This document shows, piece by piece, positions 7,207 to 13,122 of a DNA stretch of 15,677 bases. Numbering within the stretch: position 1 is the first letter of the stretch; each line of letters begins with the position of its first letter. Location of the stretch: NCBI GenBank assembly GCA_023252335.1, contig JAJPEA010000031.1, forward strand, positions 1 to 15,677, given 5' to 3'. The translations under genes were made by a program, and so were the position numbers. The notes beneath the pieces are model-generated. The model was not told the DNA's origin and searched no databases. It saw only the letters and a list, made by a program, of their open reading frames with translations. The DNA is from Nitrosotalea sp. (GTDB lineage: Archaea > Thermoproteota > Nitrososphaeria > Nitrososphaerales > Nitrosopumilaceae).

Positions 7207-7620
7207 CTAGTTCTTGCTTGGAGTCCATGCTGAGAACCATGATTGCAGTATGCTTGCATCCATTGTTGTAAATGCTTTAAGGTTGTCATTGAATGTCTTG
7301 ATGTTTTGTCTTGCTGCTTCCATTGCTGCTAGTACTGCCTTATTTTGTACTGAACTTGTCTTCACTATCTCTTCTGTTGCATCATTGATTGCTTTGAGAT
7401 AAGTTGGTGGAAGATTTGCTGTAAAGCCGCTCTTTGTTGCTGTTTCTTGCTGGAACTCAATTGCTGTTTCTACTGCATTTTTGTATGCTGTTGCAAATTC
7501 TTGCTGTAGATTTGAGACTGCCTGGATGTATTGTGTGACATTCTTTTCTGCCTCTTCGAAATATCGATTTACGTTCTGCTTGTATACTGCGTATGTCTCT
7601 TTTGTTTCTGTCTTGCTCAT
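7207..7620 (-). CDS. Phasin-like helical protein 2 (PHA locus)
   Basis: A 137-residue soluble protein, nearly all predicted helix, with heptad-like Ala/Gln/Glu stretches (residues 10-60 and 75-118) split by a Pro-containing turn (ANLPPTYLKAI, about residues 68-78). Abundant Ala and Gln, lack of Cys and small size fit a phasin, the amphipathic coat protein of PHA granules. It is the second gene of a minus-strand operon: its ATG overlaps the stop of the AbrB-fusion gene (ATGA), and a perfect Shine-Dalgarno sequence AGGAGGTGA lies at 7625-7633. The phasin call is an inference from structure and position next to phaC. Confidence 0.7.
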   Translation of the reverse strand: MSKTETKETYAVYKQNVNRYFEEAEKNVTQYIQAVSNLQQEFATAYKNAVETAIEFQQETATKSGFTANLPPTYLKAINDATEEIVKTSSVQNKAVLAAMEAARQNIKTFNDNLKAFTTMDASILQSWFSAWTPSKN

Positions 7621-8036
7621 TTTTTCACCTCCTGTCGTGAATTACTTTTATGGATTGGAACTACAATCACTTGGACCAGATCGTTTTCCTCAATTCCTAT
7701 TGCTTCTCTTTCTGCTTCAGGTATGGAGATTCTGCCATTGCTTCCAACTGATGTCTTGAATGCACCCCATGATGAAAATTGGGGCAAATTTTGTGCAAGA
7801 TTGAGCCAGTTGTACATGGCTTTTGATCCACTCTCTGCGAAAGTTTGTACGATATCTGCTTGTGTCTTGGTGGTCTTGTCTGCCATCTCTTTTAATGTGT
7901 CAAGTGGATTTGTTTGGTTTGTGCGGCTCATCATATCTCCAAATGTTCTCATAAAGTCCATCTGGGCCTTGCCACTTCGTTGGATCCATTCTCTAAAGAC
8001 AGCTGATGGGTTGGATTGGTCATAGTTACCATTCAT
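7617..8036 (-). CDS. Phasin-like helical domain fused to C-terminal AbrB/SpoVT-type domain
   Basis: A 139-residue protein with two parts. Residues 1-90 are helical (AVFREWIQRSGKAQMDFMR..., then NWLNLAQNLPQF) and resemble the N-terminal helices of PhaE/phasin-type granule proteins. Residues about 97-127 carry the swapped-hairpin signature GRISIPEAEREAIGIEENDL followed by a Val-rich strand, which is an AbrB/SpoVT-type DNA-binding domain. In Haloferax mediterranei an AbrB-like regulator, PhaR, is cotranscribed with the phasin gene and controls it; here the order is the same but a helical granule-binding-like region is fused on. ATG 8036 is chosen over upstream starts because a TATA box (8060-8065) lies 26 nt upstream. 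It is the first gene of the operon with phasin-like 2. Confidence 0.75.
   Translation of the reverse strand: MNGNYDQSNPSAVFREWIQRSGKAQMDFMRTFGDMMSRTNQTNPLDTLKEMADKTTKTQADIVQTFAESGSKAMYNWLNLAQNLPQFSSWGAFKTSVGSNGRISIPEAEREAIGIEENDLVQVIVVPIHKSNSRQEVKK
7625..7633 (-). promoter_or_regulatory. Strong Shine-Dalgarno site for phasin-like 2
   Basis: AGGAGGTGA on the minus strand ends 4 nt before ATG 7620, inside the end of the AbrB-fusion gene. It is one of the most complete anti-16S matches in the window and predicts strong translation of the granule coat protein. Confidence 0.75.
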
Positions 8037-8058
8037 TGGTAATGATAACCAGCTAAAG

Positions 8059-8067
8059 GTATATAAC
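8059..8067. promoter_or_regulatory. Palindromic TATA box shared by two divergent genes
   Basis: The sequence GTATATAAC contains a perfect TATATA palindrome (8060-8065). Its centre is 26.5 nt from ATG 8036 on the minus strand and 25.5 or 28.5 nt from the tandem ATGs at 8088/8091 on the plus strand. Only 51 bp separate the two coding regions, and I see no second TATA-like element there at the right distance for either gene. Confidence 0.6.
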
Positions 8068-8087
8068 ATTATTGTCTGATATATTCC

Positions 8088-9479
8088 ATGATGGCTATTA
8101 GAACAATCAATCCTGCAACCGAAGAGGTCATACATGAATATCAAAACATCACAGAAGCAGATCTGAAAAATAAGGTAAGCAAGGCACGAGAGGCCTTTAC
8201 CAAATGGAGGACTGATTCTAAAAACAGGGCAACTTTTTTACATCTTTTAGCTGTAGAACTTAGAAAAAACAAAGAGTCTCTTGCCAAAGTGGCCACACAA
8301 GAGATGGGAAAACCACTCAAAGAGTCTCTCTCTGAAGTGGAAAAATGTGCATGGGTCATGGAATTTTATGGTGATAACGGTGAGACATTTCTAAATCCCG
8401 AAGTAGTAAATACAGATGCAAGAAAAAGTTTTGTTGCGTTTGAGCCTATTGGCGTTATTGCAAGTATAATGCCTTGGAATTTTCCATATTGGCAGGCATT
8501 GAGATTTGCTGCACCATCTCTTATGGCTGGAAATACAATTGTATTAAAGCCTGCAAGTGCTACCATGCAATGCGGCATTGAAATGGAAAACCTGTTTGTA
8601 AAGACTGGATTTCCTGAAGGGATATTTCAAACGCTTGTAAGTGACTCTAGCATGGCTGAAAAATTAATTGATTCTAATATCAACGCGGTGACATTTACTG
8701 GAAGTAATATAGTTGGCGCAAGAGTTGCACAAAGGGCTACATCACAAGTAAAAAAATGTGTTTTGGAACTTGGTGGAAGTGATCCATTCATAGTGTGTTC
8801 TGATGCTGATGTTGACAAGGCGTCAACTGGGGCAGTAAAGGGTAGATTCATCAATTGTGGCCAAAGCTGTATTGCATCAAAGAGATTTTTTGTAACAAAA
8901 AACATTGCAAAGGAATTCATCGAGCAATTTGTACAAAAGACTACCAAACTAAACGTGGGAGATCCAATGTCTGATGGAACTGATATTGGTCCTCTTGTAA
9001 ATGCTGATGGTCTACGTAGAATTGAAGATGTGGTAAAAGATGCTGTATCTAAAGGCGCCAGGATACTTGCTGGTGGTAAGAGATTAAAAGACAAGGGCTA
9101 TTTTTACGCACCAACAGTACTTGACAACATAACTCCTGACATGATGGTGGCACACGATGAGGTGTTTGGGCCTGTGGCGCCTGTGACTGTAGTCGAGGAT
9201 GAGGCTGAGGCAATAAGACTTGCAAACTCGTCGCAATATGGTCTTGGGGCAAGCATATGGACCCAGAATCTTGACAAGGCAGACAAATTGTCTAGATTGG
9301 TAGAATCAGGTATTGTTACTGTGAACAATGTGGTCATATCTGATCCACGTGTTCCGTTTGGAGGAGTCAAGCAGAGTGGATTTGGCAGAGAGCTCTCAAG
9401 ATATGGAATGCTTGAATTTGTAAATGTCAAATCTGTAAGATACTATGACCAACTTGTACCATTCCATCATGTGGAATAG
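8088..9479 (+). CDS. NAD(P)-dependent aldehyde dehydrogenase, succinate-semialdehyde type
   Basis: A 463-residue ALDH of the short GabD1/YneI-like group, which oxidises semialdehydes to acids. Visible hallmarks are PWNFPYWQ (catalytic Asn131), KPAS (cofactor contact, residues 154-157), the Rossmann segment FTGSNIVG (203-210), general base Glu227 in LELGG, and nucleophile Cys261 in CGQSCIASKR. The C-terminal PFGGVKQSGFGRE motif is intact. Succinate semialdehyde is the best-guess substrate; it is an intermediate of the 3-hydroxypropionate/4-hydroxybutyrate cycle of these archaea and a breakdown product of 4-hydroxybutyrate. The start is ATG 8088 or the adjacent ATG 8091; the TATA box at 8060-8065 fits either. 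Divergent placement with the phasin/AbrB gene suggests shared control with PHA metabolism. Confidence 0.88.
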   Translation: MMAIRTINPATEEVIHEYQNITEADLKNKVSKAREAFTKWRTDSKNRATFLHLLAVELRKNKESLAKVATQEMGKPLKESLSEVEKCAWVMEFYGDNGETFLNPEVVNTDARKSFVAFEPIGVIASIMPWNFPYWQALRFAAPSLMAGNTIVLKPASATMQCGIEMENLFVKTGFPEGIFQTLVSDSSMAEKLIDSNINAVTFTGSNIVGARVAQRATSQVKKCVLELGGSDPFIVCSDADVDKASTGAVKGRFINCGQSCIASKRFFVTKNIAKEFIEQFVQKTTKLNVGDPMSDGTDIGPLVNADGLRRIEDVVKDAVSKGARILAGGKRLKDKGYFYAPTVLDNITPDMMVAHDEVFGPVAPVTVVEDEAEAIRLANSSQYGLGASIWTQNLDKADKLSRLVESGIVTVNNVVISDPRVPFGGVKQSGFGRELSRYGMLEFVNVKSVRYYDQLVPFHHVE

Positions 9480-9512
9480 AGTTTTTTGAAAATTCTTATT
9501 CTTTCTAAATTG
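9480..9512 (+). terminator. T-rich region after the aldehyde dehydrogenase gene
   Basis: The 3' flank has a run of six T right after the stop and further T-rich stretches (TTCTTATTCTTTCT), consistent with archaeal termination between two convergent genes. Confidence 0.4.
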
Positions 9513-9522
9513 AAAAACAGTC

Positions 9523-9705
9523 CTATCTGCTGAATAGGACTGCGGTAATTATTCCTGCTCCCATGATTGCACCCAATCCCAAAAACAGGATGTCAAATGC
9601 TATTACTTTCTTAAATGGAGCACGGACCTCTGCTGCCCACACTGAAGGTGTGGTTTGTTTGTCTGTCATACCTCTAGTTAGGGTGCCAGTCTGATAAGAT
9701 CTCAT
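9523..9705 (-). CDS. Single-helix small membrane protein, unknown function
   Basis: A 60-residue protein with one predicted membrane helix at about residues 34-57 (DILFLGLGAIMGAGIITAVL) and a hydrophilic N-terminus; it ends SR shortly after the helix. The GxxxG-like Gly spacing in the helix suggests packing against another membrane protein. An in-frame ATG at 9669 would give 48 residues beginning MTDKQTT, and a TATA-like sequence at 9713-9722 suits transcripts using that downstream start better. It converges with the aldehyde dehydrogenase gene and is divergent from the ammonium transporter gene. I do not recognise the family. Confidence 0.6.
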   Translation of the reverse strand: MRSYQTGTLTRGMTDKQTTPSVWAAEVRAPFKKVIAFDILFLGLGAIMGAGIITAVLFSR

Positions 9706-9770
9706 AAGCTTGTTTTATTATTGCTAAGCTAAGTTGTTGAAGGTGGCTATTTCATCAATGGGAAAATAAT

Positions 9771-9779
9771 TAATAATAC
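9771..9779 (+). promoter_or_regulatory. TATA box for the ammonium transporter gene
   Basis: TAATAATAC is centred about 27 nt upstream of TTG 9802. An in-frame stop at 9787-9789 and the absence of any in-frame ATG after it support a leaderless mRNA beginning at or near the TTG. Confidence 0.5.
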
Positions 9780-9801
9780 AATATTATGACTTAATTTCAT
9801 C

Positions 9802-11058
9802 TTGCCCGTTCCGATAAATACAGGCGACACCGCCTGGCTTATGATAGCATCTAGCTTGGTGCTTTTAATGATACCTGCGTTAGGTATGTTCGAGGCTGGT
9901 CTTTTACGACAAAAAAATACCGTCTCTGTCTTTATGCAGATCTTCTTTGGTCTTGCGTTGCTTAGTGTCATGTGGTTTACAGTTGGATTTAGTCTGACTT
10001 TTGGACCTGATACTGGTGAAGGCTTGACTGGAAATACGGATTGGAGATTCTTACACGGTGTCTCGCAAAAGGAGGGACTTCATTATGCTCCAACGGTTCC
10101 AGGTGTCTCATTTGCAATGTTCCAGATGATGTTTGCTGTAATTACACCGTTGATTCTTACCGGCGCTGTGGCAGAGAGGATGAGGTTTAGTGCATATGTC
10201 TTGTTTATTGTTGCCTGGAGTGCATTGATTTACTATCCTTTGGTGCACTGGATCTGGGGAGATGGATGGCTGCACAAACTTGGCGTAGTTGACTTTGCAG
10301 GTGGAATGATTATCCACACTACAACGGGTCTTGGAGGGATTGCAGCTGCGCTAGTGCTTGGAAGGAGACTTGGGTTTGGTCCTGGCATAATGGTTCCACA
10401 TAACATTCCTCTTGCAGTTCTTGGTTCTTCGCTTCTCTGGCTTGGCTGGTTTGGATTTAATGCAGGTAGCGCATATTCTGCAGGTTCTCTTTCCGGTGTT
10501 ACAATTGTAAACACGCAAATGGCATCTGCTGTATCCTGTCTTATCTGGGTTGTAATATTTTGGATAAGGACAAGAAAATCTAGTATTATTGCTGCAATAA
10601 ATGGTGCAGTTGCAGGTCTTGCAGGAATTACTCCAGCTTCAGGATATGTGGGAGTTGAATTTGCCGTAGTGATTGGAATTATTGTAGGATTTGCATCATC
10701 ACTTATGGTGCCAATATTCAAAGAAAAATTAAAGATTGATGATGCTCTTGACATTGGTGCTGTTCATGGTGTCTCTGGAATTATCGGCTCGCTTCTTGTG
10801 GGAATATTTGCCAACTCTGCAGTAAACCATCTTGGAATAAACGGTTGGTTGTATGGAAATCCGGGACAACTAGAAGCCCAGGCAATTGGAGTGGGAATTG
10901 CAGTGCTGATGGGATTTGGCGGCACATGGGTAATTCTCAAGATATTAAAAGCACTAATTCCAATAAGGGTAAGCTCCAGTGTGGAAGAAGCTGGGTTAGA
11001 TATTGAAGAACATGCAGAAAGGGCATACTCTGATGAGGAAGAATATGGCAAGCTATAA
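9802..11058 (+). CDS. amt: Ammonium transporter, Amt/Mep/Rh family
   Basis: A 418-residue channel-like transporter with eleven predicted membrane helices that brings NH4+/NH3 into the cell. It carries the Amt signatures: ALGMFEAGLLR in the first helix, the Phe gate in FQMMFAVITP (residues 107-116), Asp165 in VDFAGG, and the twin pore histidines His172 (IIHTTTGLGG) and His322 (GAVHGVSG). The cytoplasmic tail (390-418) is acidic (EEHAERAYSDEEEYGKL) and could be the site of regulation by a GlnK-type PII protein, but no glnK gene is next to it here. In an ammonia oxidiser it would supply nitrogen for assimilation and possibly substrate. The start is a TTG, the only usable codon after an in-frame stop at 9787. 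Confidence 0.95.
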   Translation: MPVPINTGDTAWLMIASSLVLLMIPALGMFEAGLLRQKNTVSVFMQIFFGLALLSVMWFTVGFSLTFGPDTGEGLTGNTDWRFLHGVSQKEGLHYAPTVPGVSFAMFQMMFAVITPLILTGAVAERMRFSAYVLFIVAWSALIYYPLVHWIWGDGWLHKLGVVDFAGGMIIHTTTGLGGIAAALVLGRRLGFGPGIMVPHNIPLAVLGSSLLWLGWFGFNAGSAYSAGSLSGVTIVNTQMASAVSCLIWVVIFWIRTRKSSIIAAINGAVAGLAGITPASGYVGVEFAVVIGIIVGFASSLMVPIFKEKLKIDDALDIGAVHGVSGIIGSLLVGIFANSAVNHLGINGWLYGNPGQLEAQAIGVGIAVLMGFGGTWVILKILKALIPIRVSSSVEEAGLDIEEHAERAYSDEEEYGKL

Positions 11059-11078
11059 CTGATAATGTAGAATATCTT

Positions 11079-11088
11079 AAAATATAAA
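11079..11088 (+). promoter_or_regulatory. TATA box for the mini zinc-finger gene
   Basis: AAAATATAAA is centred about 26 nt upstream of ATG 11109, matching leaderless initiation, and sits just after the end of the transporter gene. Confidence 0.5.
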
Positions 11089-11108
11089 ATTGATATCTAT
11101 TATATTGT

Positions 11109-11264
11109 ATGGGCGGATTTGAAAAAAATTGTCCCGTGTGCAACAAGAAATTTACCAGTTTGATAGAATATACTAATCACATTGGTATTGACCACAAAGA
11201 CATACCGCCTGAGCAAATATTGAAAATTAACAAGGAAGACAAGTGGTCATTTTCAAACAAGTAA
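11109..11264 (+). CDS. Mini C2H2 zinc-finger protein, 51 aa
   Basis: A 51-residue frame from ATG 11109 to TAA 11264. It contains one C2H2 zinc finger, Cys8-x2-Cys11-x12-His24-x4-His29, with the usual Phe (residue 15) and a hydrophobic residue (Ile19) between the Cys and His pairs. The remaining 20 residues are charged and include one Trp. Single-finger proteins of this size are frequent in these archaea; nucleic-acid binding is likely but the target is unknown. A TATA box with leaderless spacing supports the start. Confidence 0.75.
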   Translation: MGGFEKNCPVCNKKFTSLIEYTNHIGIDHKDIPPEQILKINKEDKWSFSNK

Positions 11265-11271
11265 GATGTAA

Positions 11272-11607
11272 TCACTTGGAATTGTCTTGAAATTTCTTTA
11301 AAAGCATGTCCATCTTTTTGTCAAGTTCCTGTATTGCATCAAACGAGCTTTCGTGTTTATCATCAAAATCTGCAAGTTTCTTTAAAATATCACTGTGGTT
11401 CTCCTCTAGGTTTTCTATTCTGCTTAGTATCCTATCTTGTTGCTTTGATGTCCTATTTTGTCTGTTGTATATCCACCAACTGACTATACCTCCAGTTATT
11501 GCACCACCTGCGATTCCAAGGTATGTTGAAGATGCATTGCTCATATCAATACAATTCTTTGAAATCTCAGTCATACATCCCCAAAGATCAAAAACTATAG
11601 GTAACAT
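11272..11607 (-). CDS. Membrane-anchored coiled-coil protein
   Basis: A 111-residue protein with one predicted membrane helix at about residues 28-47 (STYLGIAGGAITGGIVSWWI, Gly-rich) followed by a basic stretch (YNRQNRTSKQQ) and a charged coiled coil at residues 55-106 with heptad Leu/Ile positions. By the positive-inside rule the coiled coil faces the cytoplasm. Alternative starts at 11574 and 11544 would shorten the N-terminus without losing the helix. An AT-rich element at 11633-11643 lies near the right distance for 11607. It is convergent with the mini zinc-finger gene, 7 nt apart. No known family is recognised. Confidence 0.6.
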   Translation of the reverse strand: MLPIVFDLWGCMTEISKNCIDMSNASSTYLGIAGGAITGGIVSWWIYNRQNRTSKQQDRILSRIENLEENHSDILKKLADFDDKHESSFDAIQELDKKMDMLLKKFQDNSK

Positions 11608-11740
11608 GTTGATATGCCAAAAATGGCGTACGTGATATTTTTACATTGTCTATGAGCATCAGTTAACGATGTTGTGAAATGATTGTAAGTGAAATGACTC
11701 TGATGCCTGTAAATGGCCTGAAAAGTGGTAATCGCTGATT

Positions 11741-12031
11741 TTATGGTTGTTTGATCTTGTCTAAGAACTCGGCTATTTGTTCTTGATATGAAAATTCATT
11801 GAGATATCTGTTTACATCACTGATAATCTCATATTGTGATACGCCAAAGAGATCATTGAGCACCTTGCCTAGGTACTCTGGATGTTCATAACACTCTGAA
11901 ATATCACAGTTGAATTCTTGGCGCAATTCTGTCTGGACTTTTTCCAAGATGCTCTTACTTGTTTTCAATAATGTATACTCTATGGCAAAAACTACTATTG
12001 TTTTACATGCATTATCGTCTATCTTATTCAT
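11741..12031 (-). CDS. Small NitrOD5-like helical domain protein
   Basis: A 96-residue soluble protein. The layout ILEKVQTELRQEFNCDISEC, a short acidic linker, then a helix ending LNDLFG followed by another helix, resembles the NitrOD5 output domain that occurs in thaumarchaeal response regulators and as stand-alone small proteins; I make this match from memory and with moderate confidence. No phosphoacceptor domain or DNA-binding motif is present. It is divergent from the membrane-tethered regulator gene across the window's longest intergenic region. A role in signalling is therefore possible but not shown. Confidence 0.6.
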   Translation of the reverse strand: MNKIDDNACKTIVVFAIEYTLLKTSKSILEKVQTELRQEFNCDISECYEHPEYLGKVLNDLFGVSQYEIISDVNRYLNEFSYQEQIAEFLDKIKQP

Positions 12032-12130
12032 AGTTCTACTACCTGCTTTGACATGTTCATTGATTTTACCATATGTTGCATCTCTACTTGCAAGATGTGT
12101 TCATTTTACATGCGTGATATGAAAGGAGGC

Positions 12131-12173
12131 TGGAACTAGCATGAGATCATCGGTTCCAATTTGGCACTGGAAC
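12131..12173. repeat. Triple TGGAAC element, candidate operator
   Basis: Three half-sites, two direct and one inverted, lie within 43 bp: TGGAAC at 12131 and 12168 and GTTCCA at 12153. The flanks are also similar (CTGGAACT occurs at 12130 and 12167). It lies about 90-130 bp upstream of the TATA box of the membrane-tethered regulator, a plausible place for a regulator-binding site. Confidence 0.35.
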
Positions 12174-12257
12174 TGATTTGTGGTATGTTGTATCTGTGGG
12201 GGTGTTTACGAAATATATCGAAAATAAGATTTGTGTATGATTGTGGGTATGTTGTTC

Positions 12258-12266
12258 AATTATATG
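12258..12266 (+). promoter_or_regulatory. TATA box for the membrane-tethered regulator gene
   Basis: AATTATATG is centred about 28 nt upstream of ATG 12290, consistent with a leaderless transcript. Confidence 0.45.
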
Positions 12267-12289
12267 CCATGACCATGATTTACTAGATA

Positions 12290-12988
12290 ATGTCAGACGA
12301 CAATTCTGATTTTCTTGTCAAGGCGCAAGAACACATTGAAGTAATTAGTACTGAAGATGAAAGGATCAAGATAATTGGAGAAGAACTAGCAAATGATACT
12401 GGTAGGGCTATCTTTGGCAAGATATCTCAAGGGGTTTCAAGCACAAACGATCTGGCAAAATCACTAGATATTTCATTACCTCTTGTCAACTGGCACATCA
12501 ATCGTTTACTTGGTGTAGGATTGATAAAAGTAGAAAAGATTGAGATGAGCTCAAAAAATAAAAAAATGAAATACTATGGTCCTGTAAAAACCGCATTTGT
12601 AATTGTCCCGCCTACAAATCCTGCTGAAAATAATGTCTCAAAAACAAAAAAAGAAGCCATATTTTTACAGTTGCGTCATTATCTGGCAAGCATTGCAGCA
12701 TTTGTCATAATTGGTCCTTTCATTTATCTTCTAGAGAAAAACTATGCTGTAAACCAAGAACCTGTTCCTGAAGTTGCACAAAAAACCCTTTTACACTCCA
12801 GTGTGTCACTGAGGAGTAACACATCTGCTGTACCATTTGCTGCACCACATGTGCAAAGTACTGGTACAACTGTTGCATCTGTAGATCCTGTGATGATTGC
12901 AATTGCATTATTGGGTGCAACTACTGCATTTTTTGTGGTGTTTTTTGTAATGCGCGCATTTCAAAAATTACGAAAAATAAAAACATGA
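12290..12988 (+). CDS. Membrane-tethered winged-helix transcriptional regulator
   Basis: A 232-residue one-component regulator. Residues about 35-98 form an ArsR/MarR-like winged helix: TGRAIFGKISQGVSSTNDLA starts helix 1, recognition helix near SLPLVNWHINRLLG (62-75), wing ending KMKYYGP. Residues 131-148 and 200-221 are two membrane helices, with a loop of about 50 residues (149-199) rich in Ser, Thr, Val and Pro between them and a short basic tail. The predicted topology puts the DNA-binding domain in the cytoplasm and the loop outside, so it could sense an extracytoplasmic signal and bind DNA near the membrane. The adjacent exported SIMPL protein is a conceivable partner or target. The ligand is unknown. 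Confidence 0.8.
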   Translation: MSDDNSDFLVKAQEHIEVISTEDERIKIIGEELANDTGRAIFGKISQGVSSTNDLAKSLDISLPLVNWHINRLLGVGLIKVEKIEMSSKNKKMKYYGPVKTAFVIVPPTNPAENNVSKTKKEAIFLQLRHYLASIAAFVIIGPFIYLLEKNYAVNQEPVPEVAQKTLLHSSVSLRSNTSAVPFAAPHVQSTGTTVASVDPVMIAIALLGATTAFFVVFFVMRAFQKLRKIKT

Positions 12989-13091
12989 TACAAAATTGTA
13001 CACTAGCAACGTTTTGATAAAAAATACATTGTATTGTTTGTTATAATCTAATTTTTTAAAAAAAATTAAGTTAAAATGAAATTTAATCAAA

Positions 13092-13100
13092 GCCTATAAA
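13092..13100 (+). promoter_or_regulatory. TATA box for the SIMPL gene
   Basis: GCCTATAAA is centred about 27 nt upstream of ATG 13123, again at leaderless spacing. An AT-rich, oligo-T stretch at 13050-13080 probably terminates the previous gene. Confidence 0.5.
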
Positions 13101-13122
13101 CTCTGTACATATATGGTGTCTG

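Larger units (their letters stand above)
12032..12289. other. Longest intergenic region, with three TGGAAC-type repeats
   Basis: This 258-bp gap separates two divergent genes. It holds TGGAAC at 12131-12136, its inverse GTTCCA at 12153-12158 and TGGAAC again at 12168-12173; the last two can form a six-pair stem around a nine-base loop. The TATA box of the downstream gene is at 12258-12266. I find no tRNA, C/D box or other RNA gene that I could defend. Confidence 0.45.

Noticed and set aside
7481..8025. Plus-strand frames opposite the phasin/AbrB operon, with hydrophobic stretches
   Set aside because: They arise as the complement of helical coding sequence; the minus-strand genes have overlapping starts, strong Shine-Dalgarno and domain matches.
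8037..8144. 36-codon N-terminal extension of the AbrB-fusion protein
   Set aside because: It would overlap the start of the aldehyde dehydrogenase and the shared TATA box, and its sequence is Cys/aromatic-rich unlike the rest of the protein.
8627..9094. 155-codon frame antisense to the aldehyde dehydrogenase
   Set aside because: Shadow of a well-conserved enzyme gene with no independent support.
10233..10754. 173-codon frame antisense to the ammonium transporter
   Set aside because: It mirrors the strong codon pattern of the transporter, is Pro/Ile/Ala-rich low-quality protein, and has no promoter or ribosome site.
12121..12250. Structured RNA or C/D box sRNA in the long intergenic region
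   Set aside because: The stem is only six base pairs and no proper C (RUGAUGA) and D (CUGA) box pair with guide spacing could be found.
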